Assembly: GCA_963828755.1 (NCBI GenBank)
Contig: CAWHFY010000017.1
Location: forward strand, 186,001-250,000
Reading direction: 5' to 3'
Origin: WHSW01 sp963828755
GTDB taxonomy: Bacteria > Actinomycetota > Thermoleophilia > Solirubrobacterales > 70-9
DNA: 64,000 bases
The notes beneath the pieces are model-generated. The model worked only from the letters and a program-made list of their open reading frames with translations. It had not been told where the DNA came from and did not search any database. The translations under genes were made by a program, and so were the position numbers. This document shows positions 51,627-61,807 of the stretch, in pieces. Within the stretch, counting starts at the first letter, position 1, and the number at the start of each line of letters is the position of its first letter.

Positions 51627-52273
51627 GCGACCGAGAGCGCGTCGAGGACCGCCCGGTAGTCCTCGGGCGTGTCCACGTCGAGCGGGATCGGCCCAGCGAT
51701 CGTCACCTCAGCCACCTCGTCGGCGCGGCGGTCGAGCAGGCGCCAGACGCCCTTGTCGCCATGGAGGTCGGCGAGCTCGGCGAACACCGCGCGGGCGAAC
51801 GCGATCGGGTGCCCCCTGCCGTCGTCGTAGCGGCACACGGCCAGCGGAGCGTCGCCGCGGCCGGCGAGCAATGACGCCACCGTGTGGGCCGAGACGCCCG
51901 GCTGGTCGCCCAGCATCAGGACGAGCACCTCGGTGCGCGGGTCGACGGCGGCGAGCGCGGCGGCGATCGACGACGAGCAGCCCTCGCCGTAGGACTCGTT
52001 GACGACCACCTCGGCGCCGGCGAGGTCGACCTGAGCGCGGACTTGATCCGCGGCGCCGCCGATCGCGACGATCAGCTGGTCGAAGCCGGCGCCGCGGGCG
52101 ACCCCCACCACGTGCCCGAGCAAAGTCTCGTCGCCGTAGGCGAGCAGCTGCTTCGGCCGCCCCAGACGCTTCGAGCCACCGGCTGCGAGGACGAGGCCGG
52201 TGACCCACGAGGCGGTAGCCGAGTCGCGCCGCCGTTGAGGCGCCTGGTTGCGGTTAGCCGGCGACGGAGGCAT
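51623..52273 (-). CDS. mocA: MocA-like molybdenum cofactor nucleotidyltransferase
   Basis: A 216-residue nucleotidyltransferase. VTGLVLAAGGSKRLGRPKQL carries the nucleotide loop, with LGDQPGV and a late GHPIAF segment as in MocA/MobA. It probably converts molybdopterin to the cytosine dinucleotide form used by CO dehydrogenase. No start codon lies between the conserved domain and ATG 52273, so the first 24 residues, which include a dispersed repeat, appear to be translated. The start lies inside the YHS gene. Confidence 0.83.
   Translation of the reverse strand: MPPSPANRNQAPQRRRDSATASWVTGLVLAAGGSKRLGRPKQLLAYGDETLLGHVVGVARGAGFDQLIVAIGGAADQVRAQVDLAGAEVVVNESYGEGCSSSIAAALAAVDPRTEVLVLMLGDQPGVSAHTVASLLAGRGDAPLAVCRYDDGRGHPIAFARAVFAELADLHGDKGVWRLLDRRADEVAEVTIAGPIPLDVDTPEDYRAVLDALSVA
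52205..52248 (-). repeat. dispersed 44-bp repeat at the start of mocA
   Basis: On the minus strand it begins ACCAGGCGCCTCAACGGCGG and continues CGCGACTCGGCTACCGCCTC. It is nearly identical to the copy at 26143-26186 and encodes NQAPQRRRDSATASW at the N terminus of the MocA-like protein. It starts just after the stop of the YHS gene. Confidence 0.65.
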
Positions 52274-52476
52274 GCTCGCTCTCGGCCTCGAACTTCGCCT
52301 TGCAGCCCTCAGCAGCAGAAGTAGAACGTCTCGCCGTCGCGCTCGAGCGACGGGGTGCCGGCGACCGCCGCGACGGTCATCCCGCAGACCGGATCGACGG
52401 CGAGCTTCGCCGAGGCCGGCGGCAGGCCGGGCGCGGCCGGCTCGAACTCGTCGGCCTCAGACACGGCGGGCGCCAT
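52254..52476 (-). CDS. YHS-domain protein, frameshifted
   Basis: About 73 residues. An acidic/Pro-rich lead (MAPAVSEADEFEPAAPGLPP) is followed by a YHS domain: AVDPVCGMTVAAVAGTPSLE and then FYFCCEGCKAKFEAESEHAS once one base near 52310 is removed. As it stands a TGA follows FYFCC. YHS domains bind metals, often copper or heavy metals. In a cox operon a role in copper supply to the Mo-Cu site is possible but unproven. Confidence 0.6.
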
Positions 52477-53226
52477 CTACATCGGCCCCCGCGCGCCGCA
52501 CCTCAACCACCTTCGCGAGGATCGAGACGGCGATCTCGCCCGCGGTTCGCGACCCGATCTGGATCCCGGCGGGCACGTCGATGCGGGCGAGCAGCCCATC
52601 GGCCACCCCGTCGGCGCGGAGCTCGTCGAGGACGCCGGCGCCGCGCTTGGCGCTGGCGACCAGGCCGACATAGGGCAGCTCGGATTCCAGCCCGCGGCGC
52701 AGCGCGTGCAGCTCGTCGCGCCCGTGCGCGGCGACGATCACCGCGAGGTCCCCCCTTTGGGGCTCGGGGCCGTCGGCGCCCGCCGCGACCATCTCGAGCT
52801 CGAGCTCGGCGCCGATGCGCTGCAGCGCCGCGGCGATCGGCGTCTCGCCGACGACCAGCACCCGCGGCGCCGGCGGCGACGGCTCGAGAAAGACCTCGAT
52901 CGCGCCGCCCGACAGGCACGGGTTGCGCACCGTCACGGCGCCGTCCTCGACCGCGACGCCCCCGTCGACACCGTGCTCCTCGCCGTCGGGAAGGATCCGC
53001 AGCAGGACCGGGTCGCCGCTGTCGAGCGCGACCAGCGAGTACGCGCGCACGCTCTGCTCGGCGCAGACGCCGCCGACGAAGCCGTCGATCGTGCCGTCGG
53101 CGAGCACCAGCGCGACGCTCCCGGGCTCGACGCTGGTCGGGCTCTGCGCCCGGACCACCGTCGCCGTCACGAACGGGATCCGAGCTGCGGCGAGCTCCTG
53201 CGATCGCCGCGAGAGCGCGGCGGGGA

Positions 53227-53230
<4 letters not shown>
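52457..53230 (-). CDS. XdhC/CoxI-family molybdenum-enzyme maturation protein
   Basis: A 257-residue protein. IPFVTATVVRAQSPTSVEPG and GFVGGVCAEQSVRAYSLVAL form the N-terminal XdhC domain, and VLVVGETPIAAALQRIGAEL the C-terminal Rossmann domain; VGLVASAKRGAGVLDELRAD and TAGEIAVSILAKVVEVR end it. Such proteins bind and sulfurate the molybdenum cofactor before insertion. The ATG at 53230 overlaps the coxL stop (ATGA). Confidence 0.83.
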
Positions 53231-55612
<2,382 letters not shown>

Positions 55613-55614
55613 GT

Positions 55615-56094
55615 TCAGGCCTCCTGTCTCGCGCCGGCCTCGTGCTCGGCGGCCCAGCGGACCGCGCTCACGATGTTCTTGTACCCGGTGCAACGGCAGA
55701 TCGCTCCGGAGATCGCTGTCCGGATCTCCTCGTCGCTGGGATCGGGGTTCTCATCGAGGAGCGCCCGCGTGGTCATCAGCATCCCCGGGGTGCAGAAGCC
55801 GCACTGCAGCGCGTGGCGCTCATGAAAGCCCTGCTGGATCGGGTCGAGTCTGCCGTCGACCTCGAGCGACTCGACCGTGCGGATCTCGTGTCCGTCGCAC
55901 ATCGCGGCGAGCACCGTGCAGGACTTCACCGGCTGGCCGTCCATGAGCACCACGCAGGCTCCGCAGTTGGAGGTGTCGCATCCCCAGTGGGTGCCCTTGA
56001 GCCCGAGCGTGTCGCGGATGAAGTGGACGAGCAGTTGGCGATCCTCGATCTCCCGCGAGACCTGCTCGCCGTTGACGGTCATCGAAACGTTCAC
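55615..56094 (-). CDS. coxS: aerobic CO dehydrogenase small subunit, [2Fe-2S]
   Basis: A 159-residue iron-sulfur subunit. The plant-type cluster ligands are in WGCDTSNCGACVVLMDG plus SCT, and the second cluster in CGFCTPGMLM and ICRCTGYKNIV. It carries electrons from the molybdenum site to the flavin subunit. It lies 6 bases after coxM and 2 before coxL. Confidence 0.93.
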   Translation of the reverse strand: MNVSMTVNGEQVSREIEDRQLLVHFIRDTLGLKGTHWGCDTSNCGACVVLMDGQPVKSCTVLAAMCDGHEIRTVESLEVDGRLDPIQQGFHERHALQCGFCTPGMLMTTRALLDENPDPSDEEIRTAISGAICRCTGYKNIVSAVRWAAEHEAGARQEA

Positions 56095-56100
56095 GTTGCC

Positions 56101-56976
56101 CTAGGCCTCCTGTCCGACGGCGCGCGCGACCGAGCGGCGCAACGCGCGTTGGGTCAGCACCCCTGCGAGGTGACGCTTGTAATCGACCGGGCCGCGGCCG
56201 TCGGCACTGGGCGAGCAGTCCTCCGAGGCGATGGCCCCCGCCTGTCTGAAGACCTCTTCCGAGGGTTGGCGTCCACGCAGCAACTCCTCCGCTCGGTTGA
56301 GGTGGATCGTCGTCAGCCCGACCGCGCTCAGCGCGATCCCGGCGTCGGCGATCGTCCCGCCGTCCATCCACACCGCCGTCGAGGCCGCGGCGATCGCCCA
56401 GTCCCCGGCGCGTCGCTCGACCTTCTCGTGCGCGCTCCCGGCGCCGGGGCGGACCGGCACTCGGACCTCGGTCAGCATCTCGCCGGTGCCGACCGCGGTC
56501 ATGTAGGGGCCAACGTGGAAGTCCTCCATCGTCACCACGCGCTCACCCTCGGGGCCGCGGATCACGACGCTCGCCTTCGCCGCCGAGCAGACCGCCGAGA
56601 GGTCCTCGGCCGCGTCGGCCTGACACAGCGAGCCGCCGATCGTGCCGCGGTTGCGGACAACCGGGTCAGCGATCACGTCCTCGGCGTCGCGAAACAGCGG
56701 CAGGCGCTCGGCGAGCAGCTCGGAGCGCTGCAGATCGACGTGGCGGGTCAGAGCCCCGATCCTGATCTCGCCGTCGGCCTCCCGGATGTAGGCGAGCTCG
56801 GCGATCTCGTTGATGTCGATCAGGTGCTCGGGGTTGGCGAGCCGCAGTTTCATCATCGGGAGCAGGCTGTGGCCTCCGGCGACGATTCGCGCCTCGGGAC
56901 CGCGCCGGGCGAGCGCCTCGAGCGCCCCGTCGATGGTCGTGGCGCGCTCGTACTCGAATGGGGCCGGGGTCTGCAA
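56101..56976 (-). CDS. coxM: aerobic CO dehydrogenase medium subunit, FAD-binding
   Basis: A 291-residue flavoprotein of the CO-dehydrogenase/xanthine-dehydrogenase FAD family. The FAD loops are IVAGGHSLLPMMKLRLANPE near residue 31 and RGTIGGSLCQADAAEDL near 110. Electrons leave the enzyme here to quinone. The order coxM-coxS-coxL is that of form I operons. The start is ATG at 56976, 15 bases after the last small membrane-protein gene. Confidence 0.92.
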   Translation of the reverse strand: MQTPAPFEYERATTIDGALEALARRGPEARIVAGGHSLLPMMKLRLANPEHLIDINEIAELAYIREADGEIRIGALTRHVDLQRSELLAERLPLFRDAEDVIADPVVRNRGTIGGSLCQADAAEDLSAVCSAAKASVVIRGPEGERVVTMEDFHVGPYMTAVGTGEMLTEVRVPVRPGAGSAHEKVERRAGDWAIAAASTAVWMDGGTIADAGIALSAVGLTTIHLNRAEELLRGRQPSEEVFRQAGAIASEDCSPSADGRGPVDYKRHLAGVLTQRALRRSVARAVGQEA

Positions 56977-56991
56977 GCGACTCCTCTCAGT

Positions 56992-57600
56992 TCACGGTCG
57001 CTGGGCTGGAAGCCGCTTGCGCGGCGCGCCAACGTCCTCGCGACGCTCGTACTGCTCCGGCGCGTCCGTGCCGATCACCGGCGAGCGCGGCAGGTTCTCG
57101 GGAGCCTCCTGGCGCACGTTCGGATACAGCAGCCGCGCGGCGAGGCTGCCGCCCTCGACGTTGCGCAGGACCTCCCCGGCGGGGCTGGCCGCGGCGATCG
57201 GCGCCTCGCGCCCGAGCCGGGCCAGCGTGAGCGTGCCGCGGGTATAGACCTCGCCGATTCGCGGCGGGTCGACGGCGCCGCTCTCGGGCACATCGCGCAG
57301 CCCGGCGGCCGCGGCGCCCGGATAGACGCTCTCGATCAGGCCCATCGCGTCGCTCAGGCCCGCCTTCTTCACCAGCAGGCCCTCGAGCAGGCCCACCCCC
57401 GCGTCGAGCTGTTGGTTGATCGAGCCGACGATCTCGTTCACCGGCTCGCTCTTGGCGACGATCTCGCCGACGCCGACGATCACCTCGTCGAGCCCGGAGG
57501 CGATCCGGCGCAGCTCGACGATCGTCGAGACGAGGTAGTAGACGAGCGCGAGCACGATCAGGAGGACCGCGACGAGCATGACCACCCCTGCCGCCGGCAT
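56992..57600 (-). CDS. one-span membrane protein of the cox operon (fifth of five)
   Basis: A 202-residue protein with one N-terminal span (MLVAVLLIVLALVYYLVSTI) followed by positive residues, so the rest should be cytosolic. An amphipathic helical part, ELRRIASGLDEVIVGVGEIV and VGSINQQLDAGVGLLEGLL, precedes a Pro-rich tail. It is the largest of the five and lies directly before coxM. No known family was recognised. A membrane anchor or scaffold for CO dehydrogenase is possible. Confidence 0.65.
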   Translation of the reverse strand: MPAAGVVMLVAVLLIVLALVYYLVSTIVELRRIASGLDEVIVGVGEIVAKSEPVNEIVGSINQQLDAGVGLLEGLLVKKAGLSDAMGLIESVYPGAAAAGLRDVPESGAVDPPRIGEVYTRGTLTLARLGREAPIAAASPAGEVLRNVEGGSLAARLLYPNVRQEAPENLPRSPVIGTDAPEQYERREDVGAPRKRLPAQRP

Positions 57601-57873
57601 CTAGCTCGCCTTCCCCTCGGCGTCGTCGACGATCACATCGAGCGAGCCGCCGTAGGCCGCGACCCCGGCGACCGTCTGCTCGACCTGGTCCTTGGTCGTC
57701 AGCAGCAATGCCGCAGCATCGAGGTCCTTGGAGCCGGCGTCGGCGACCGCAGCGATCTCGTTCACGCTCGGGACGATCCCTCGCGCCGCCTCGAGCACTC
57801 CCCGCAGCAGGTAGACGACGACCGGCAGGATGACGACCAGCAGGACGATGTCGCCGATCCACCAGAGGGTCAT
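57601..57873 (-). CDS. one-span membrane protein of the cox operon (fourth of five)
   Basis: A 90-residue protein: a span near the N terminus (IGDIVLLVVILPVVVYLL), a basic residue cluster, then helices AARGIVPSVNEIAAVADAGS and QVEQTVAGVAAYGGSLDVIV. Its stop abuts the next start and its ATG overlaps the preceding gene by 4 bases. No family was recognised. Confidence 0.65.
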   Translation of the reverse strand: MTLWWIGDIVLLVVILPVVVYLLRGVLEAARGIVPSVNEIAAVADAGSKDLDAAALLLTTKDQVEQTVAGVAAYGGSLDVIVDDAEGKAS

Positions 57874-58145
57874 CGCGGCCTCCGCTCGGCGACCATCGCC
57901 GCCTTGCGCCCGATCCCCGGCAGCGCCGAGAGGATGATCTCGAACTGCGCGTTGATCGCCTTCACCGCCGGTTCGAGCGGCCGCAGGTGCTCGGCCTCGA
58001 CCCCGCTGAGAGCGTCGGCGAGCGTCGCCAGACCCTGCGAGATCGCGGTCAGCCCGGCGCGGACCCGGATCAGCGCGATCGCGAGCACCGCGACGACGAC
58101 GACCGCGAGCAGGACGCTGAGGACGATGTAGGCGTCGGTGCTCAT
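57870..58145 (-). CDS. one-span membrane protein of the cox operon (third of five)
   Basis: A 91-residue protein: one span (IVLSVLLAVVVVAVLAIALI) then RVRAGLTAISQGLATLADAL and EAEHLRPLEPAVKAINAQFE, an amphipathic helical domain with a basic end (GRKAAMVAERRPR). Overlaps of 4 bases on both sides indicate coupled translation. No family was recognised. Confidence 0.65.
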   Translation of the reverse strand: MSTDAYIVLSVLLAVVVVAVLAIALIRVRAGLTAISQGLATLADALSGVEAEHLRPLEPAVKAINAQFEIILSALPGIGRKAAMVAERRPR

Positions 58146-58455
58146 GCGGCGGCCCCCTCGCTCTTCTCGTCGCCGGCGCCGAAGCCGTCGGTGAGCGCGT
58201 TCATGTAGCCGTCCTGGACGACGGCCTCGTCGACGATCTGGGCGAGCACCGGCGCGGTCGCCTCGAGCTCAGGGATGTGGGCGGTGTTCGCGCCGACCTT
58301 GCCGGCGGTCTCGAGCAGCCCCTCGACCGAGCGCTGGATCCGGGCACGTTCACCAACAGCATCGCCAGTAACCCGGCGACGACGAGCGCCGCGACGAGCC
58401 CGATGATCAGCGCGATCGTCCAGAAGCCGTGACTGGAGAGCGCGACGATCGTCAT
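58142..58455 (-). CDS. one-span membrane protein of the cox operon (second of five), frameshifted
   Basis: About 104 residues: a span FWTIALIIGLVAALVVAGLL followed, after a frame break near 58347, by ERARIQRSVEGLLETAGKVG, HIPELEATAPVLAQIVDEAV and an acidic end. The organisation matches its four neighbours. One base change restores the frame. Confidence 0.6.
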
Positions 58456-58712
58456 CTGCCGACCGCCGCCTTTCGCAGGGCCCGGGCCGAGTGCAGGATG
58501 CGCACGCCCGAGTCGTTGATCCGCGAGATGCCGTCGAGCCCGTCGGTCTGGCGGCGGACCACCTCAACCGCCTCGTCGGCCGTCTGCGCCTGCGTTGCGA
58601 TCCTCCGGGAGAGCGCCACGATCGTGATCACGATCGCCGCCGCGACGGCGATCACGACGACGCCGAGGACGATGCCGATCGTCCAGCCGGTGCTCGACGC
58701 AATCGTCAGCAA
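58452..58712 (-). CDS. one-span membrane protein of the cox operon (first of five)
   Basis: An 86-residue protein with span WTIGIVLGVVVIAVAAAIVI, basic SRRIATQAQTADEAVEVVRR and a helix ISRINDSGVRILHSARALRK. The TTG start at 58712 is set by GAGGAG about 6 bases upstream. It is the first gene after the cox promoter. A 13-codon frame (58734-58775) in the leader could be a leader peptide. No family was recognised. Confidence 0.62.
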   Translation of the reverse strand: MLTIASSTGWTIGIVLGVVVIAVAAAIVITIVALSRRIATQAQTADEAVEVVRRQTDGLDGISRINDSGVRILHSARALRKAAVGR

Positions 58713-58763
58713 CGAATCTCCTCAGACGCACCCTGGCAGCGGGTCACCGCAATCCTTCCTCAT

Positions 58764-58819
58764 GGATCCCAACACTCGTCGGGATCCGCACATTATCCCA
58801 GACGGAAACCCTCGGCCAA
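58764..58819 (-). promoter_or_regulatory. cox operon promoter and palindromic operator
   Basis: Minus strand: -35 TTGGCC (58814-58819), a 16-bp spacer and -10 GATAAT (58792-58797). GGATCCC-N10-GGGATCC (58764-58787) overlaps the expected transcription start near 58785. It could be an operator or a leader hairpin. Confidence 0.5.
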
Positions 58820-58835
58820 GTGGACTGGCGGCGGC

Positions 58836-59199
58836 TCAGGCCTCCTCGCCGGTCGACGCCGTCCCGATGTCCTTGAGGTCGGGCTCGGCGTCGTCCGGGA
58901 TCTCGGCTCGGCCGTCGGACGTAGCGTCGGCGTCGTCGCCTGCCTCGAGATCCACCCCGCTCTCGGTCGCCGGCTCGTCGGACCCCGTCGTCCGACCGAG
59001 GACTTCGCTCTCGAGCTCTGGGTCGTCGTCGAGCATCTCCCGCGGGGCGTCGGATCCGCCGAGCTCGGCGGGGACCAACGCCCTCGGCGGCGCGAGCGCC
59101 CCACTCGCCCTTGTCCCGGGCCTCGGCCTCGTCCGGGGTCGTCCCGCCGCGCTGTTCGCTCGGCGGACGTGCACCCTGATCCTGGTCGCTCGCGGCCAT
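58836..59199 (-). CDS. small acidic low-complexity protein, frameshifted
   Basis: About 120 residues. It starts MAASDQDQGARPPSEQRGGT; near 59090 the frame changes and continues LGGSDAPREMLDDDPELESE to TASTGEEA. It is rich in Asp, Glu and Ala and has no predicted fold. It lies upstream of the cox promoter on the same strand and may not belong to the operon. Confidence 0.45.
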
Positions 59200-59261
59200 T
59201 GCCGTCCTCTCCGTCGAAGGCGGTGTCAGCGTGCGATTACCCTTACGACCGGAGAGCTAAC

Positions 59262-60392
59262 GTGAGCACGCTGCCGACCTCCGAGAGGATCGCCGCCGAC
59301 TGGTTGCGCGACGGCAGGCGAGTCGTCGGCGCGACGCTGGTCGAGACGATCGGCTCCGCCCCACTCGACCCCGGGGCCCAGATGCTGATCGACGATCAGC
59401 TCAGGATCGAGGGGTCGGTCACCGGGGGCTGCGTCGAGGGAGCGCTCGTGGAGGAGGCTCAGCAGATCCTCGCCGGCTCGGCGCCCAAGGTGGTCACCTA
59501 CGGGATCTCCGACGAGCAGGCGACCGGGGTCGGCCTGATGTGTGGCGGCACCGTCCGCGTCTTCGTCCACGAGAACCGCGTCGATGCGCTCGATGCGCTC
59601 GACGCGGTCGCCGAGGCCCGCGCCTTCGGCGAGCCGGTCGCGCTCGCGACCCTGCTCGAGGGCGCAAACGTCGGGACCAAGATGGCGATCCTCGCCGACC
59701 GGACGGTCGGCGGGCTCGGCGTCACCGAGCTCCTCGACCATTCCGTCCAGCGCGACGCGCGCGGCCAGCTCGACGAGGGCCTCTCGCGGATCCGCCGCTA
59801 CGGCGACGACGGCGCCCTGATGGGCTCTGAGCTCGCCGTCTACATACAGGCGTTCTCGACCCGGCCGCGGATGGTGATCTTCGGGGCGATCGACTTCTCC
59901 GCCGAGATGGCGAAGCTGGCGAGCGAGGTCGGCTACGCGGTCACGATCTGCGACGCGCGCCGTCCGTTCGTCGAGAGCCCACGGTTCTCGGCGAGCGCGG
60001 AGGTGGTGGTCGACTGGCCCGACCGCTACCTCGAGGGCCAGCGGTTGAGCTCGCGCGACGTCGTCCTCGTCTTCACCCACGACCCGAAGTTCGACGAGCC
60101 GGCGCTGATCGAGGCGCTCGAGACCGACGCCGGCTTCATCGGCGCGCTCGGCAGCCGGCGCACCCAGGAGCGCCGCGTCGAGCGCCTGCGCGAACGCGGT
60201 CTCGACGAGGACGCGCTCGCCCGCATCCATGCCCCCTGTGGCCTGGATGTCGGTGCCCGAACCCCGGCCGAGACGGCGATCTCGATTCTCGCCGAGGTGA
60301 TCGCCGTCCGCAGCGGGCGCGCCGGCGAGAGCCTGCGCGAGACAGAGGGGCCGATCCACCCGCAGACGGCCGCGGTCGACCCGTCCGGCTGA
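59262..60392 (+). CDS. XdhC/CoxF-family molybdenum-enzyme maturation protein
   Basis: A 376-residue protein longer than the XdhC-like one in the cox operon. The N-terminal XdhC domain has RRVVGATLVETIGSAPLDPG and EGSVTGGCVEGALVEEAQQI with the conserved Cys, plus VGLMCGGTVRVFVH. The Rossmann part is PRMVIFGAIDFSAEMAKLAS and the end GLDVGARTPAETAISILAEV. It probably assists sulfuration and insertion of the molybdenum cofactor. The GTG at 59262 follows GGAGAG. It is divergent from the cox operon. Confidence 0.85.
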   Translation: MSTLPTSERIAADWLRDGRRVVGATLVETIGSAPLDPGAQMLIDDQLRIEGSVTGGCVEGALVEEAQQILAGSAPKVVTYGISDEQATGVGLMCGGTVRVFVHENRVDALDALDAVAEARAFGEPVALATLLEGANVGTKMAILADRTVGGLGVTELLDHSVQRDARGQLDEGLSRIRRYGDDGALMGSELAVYIQAFSTRPRMVIFGAIDFSAEMAKLASEVGYAVTICDARRPFVESPRFSASAEVVVDWPDRYLEGQRLSSRDVVLVFTHDPKFDEPALIEALETDAGFIGALGSRRTQERRVERLRERGLDEDALARIHAPCGLDVGARTPAETAISILAEVIAVRSGRAGESLRETEGPIHPQTAAVDPSG

Positions 60393-60447
60393 GAGCGGTC
60401 GAGCCGCGGCTGCGCCGGGGAGCGAACAGCCGGTTCGGCCGGGACGC

Positions 60448-60882
60448 TCAGCTCACGCAGCCGACGGTCTTCGTGAAGAAGATCAGCGGGAGGTCCGGCT
60501 TGGGCTTCGGGACCGGGCCGAACTCGTCGGCGTCGCGCTTGCGGAACATGAGGAACTCGCAGCCGGCGGGATTGGTCACCTTCCACCCGCGGCGAAGCTG
60601 GCCCTTGCGGATGAACTTGCGCGCCAGGCGCTTCGCTCGGTCGCAGCGGATCTCCGACGCCTTGACCTTCTCGCTGCCCCCGGCGCCGTTGCCCACGGTG
60701 CCACAGGATTCGAACGAGGCGCCGCTGCGAGCTCGGTCTGCCCCGGCACCCTGGGCGAACAGCATGCCGCTGCACAGAAGCGCCGCGATCGCGGCGACAG
60801 CGAGGTACCGCAGCGGGGCGCGCTGACGCGAGCGTCGCCGGGTGCATGGTGCGACGCTATCACCGCCGCGGGCGCTGGCCAA
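60448..60882 (-). CDS. secreted protein of unknown function
   Basis: A 144-residue protein. An Arg-rich lead and signal peptide (LRYLAVAAIAALLCSGMLFA, cleaved after AQG or GADRA) are followed by about 90 basic residues with three Cys (FESCGTVG, EIRCDRAK and GCEFLMFR) and a final VGCVS. Four Cys could make two disulfides. No family was recognised. Confidence 0.55.
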   Translation of the reverse strand: MASARGGDSVAPCTRRRSRQRAPLRYLAVAAIAALLCSGMLFAQGAGADRARSGASFESCGTVGNGAGGSEKVKASEIRCDRAKRLARKFIRKGQLRRGWKVTNPAGCEFLMFRKRDADEFGPVPKPKPDLPLIFFTKTVGCVS

Positions 60883-60946
60883 CGGCGCCGGTGCAGTCAG
60901 CGCCTAGCATCCCTCGGGAACCGGCCGCCGTGGCGGCCAGGGCACG

Positions 60947-61807
60947 ATGACGATCGCCGAAGTAAACGGAGTCCAGCTTCACTACGAGCGAAGCGGCGTC
61001 GGCGAGCCGCTCGTGCTCGTGCACGGATCGTGGGTGGACTGCCGCGTCTGGGACGGCGTCGCGCCCTTGCTGCGTGATTCGTTCGAGGTCGTCGTCTACG
61101 ACCGCCGCGGGCACGGCCTCAGCACCTGCCCGCCCGGCCAGGGAAGCGTCCACGACGACGTCGATGACCTGGCGGCTCTGATCGACCTGCTCGGTGCCGA
61201 GCCCGCCCACGTCGCGGGGGCCTCCTTCGGGGGCTCGATCGCCCTCCGCCTCGCGGCCGGCCGGCCCGACGCGCTGCTCAGCATCGCGGTCCATGAACCG
61301 CCGCTGTTCGACCTGATCGATCGCCGGGCCCTCGAAGCATCCGAGCTGACCGAGCTCACCGAATTGCGCGCCCACCTCTCCGCGGTTGCGGCCCGGCTCG
61401 AGGCGGGCGATCTCGAGGGAGGGGCTCGGCTGTACTTCGACCGCGTCGCCCAATCGCCGGGCGGCTGGGCCGGGCTGGACCCCGCGCGCAGACGCGCCTT
61501 GGTCGAGAATGCCCCCACCTATCTCGACCAGTTCCGCGACCCCGACGCGCTGCGCATCGACCTCGGCGTCCTCGCCGCCTTCGACGGTCCGGCCCTCGTC
61601 ACCCACGGGGGCGTTCGTCCGCCGTTCTTCAGGCGGATGGCCGAGATGGTGTCCGTGGCCTTGCCGGGGGCAAGTTGCGAGCTGATCCCCGGCACGGCGC
61701 ACGACCCGCAGGTGACTCACCCCGGCCCCTACGCTCGGGCGATCAAGGAGTTCGCGTCCCGACGCGCGCCCGACCTGAGCGCGACGTCCGCCAAGCGAAC
61801 GCCGTGA
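60947..61807 (+). CDS. alpha/beta hydrolase
   Basis: A 286-residue alpha/beta-fold hydrolase. The oxyanion loop is HGSWVDCRVW near residue 26, the nucleophile elbow GASFGGSIA near 95 and the catalytic His in GTAHDPQVTHP near 258. The substrate is unknown. The start MTIAEVNGVQLHYERSG is typical of the family. It overlaps the methyltransferase gene by one base (TGATG). Confidence 0.83.
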   Translation: MTIAEVNGVQLHYERSGVGEPLVLVHGSWVDCRVWDGVAPLLRDSFEVVVYDRRGHGLSTCPPGQGSVHDDVDDLAALIDLLGAEPAHVAGASFGGSIALRLAAGRPDALLSIAVHEPPLFDLIDRRALEASELTELTELRAHLSAVAARLEAGDLEGGARLYFDRVAQSPGGWAGLDPARRRALVENAPTYLDQFRDPDALRIDLGVLAAFDGPALVTHGGVRPPFFRRMAEMVSVALPGASCELIPGTAHDPQVTHPGPYARAIKEFASRRAPDLSATSAKRTP

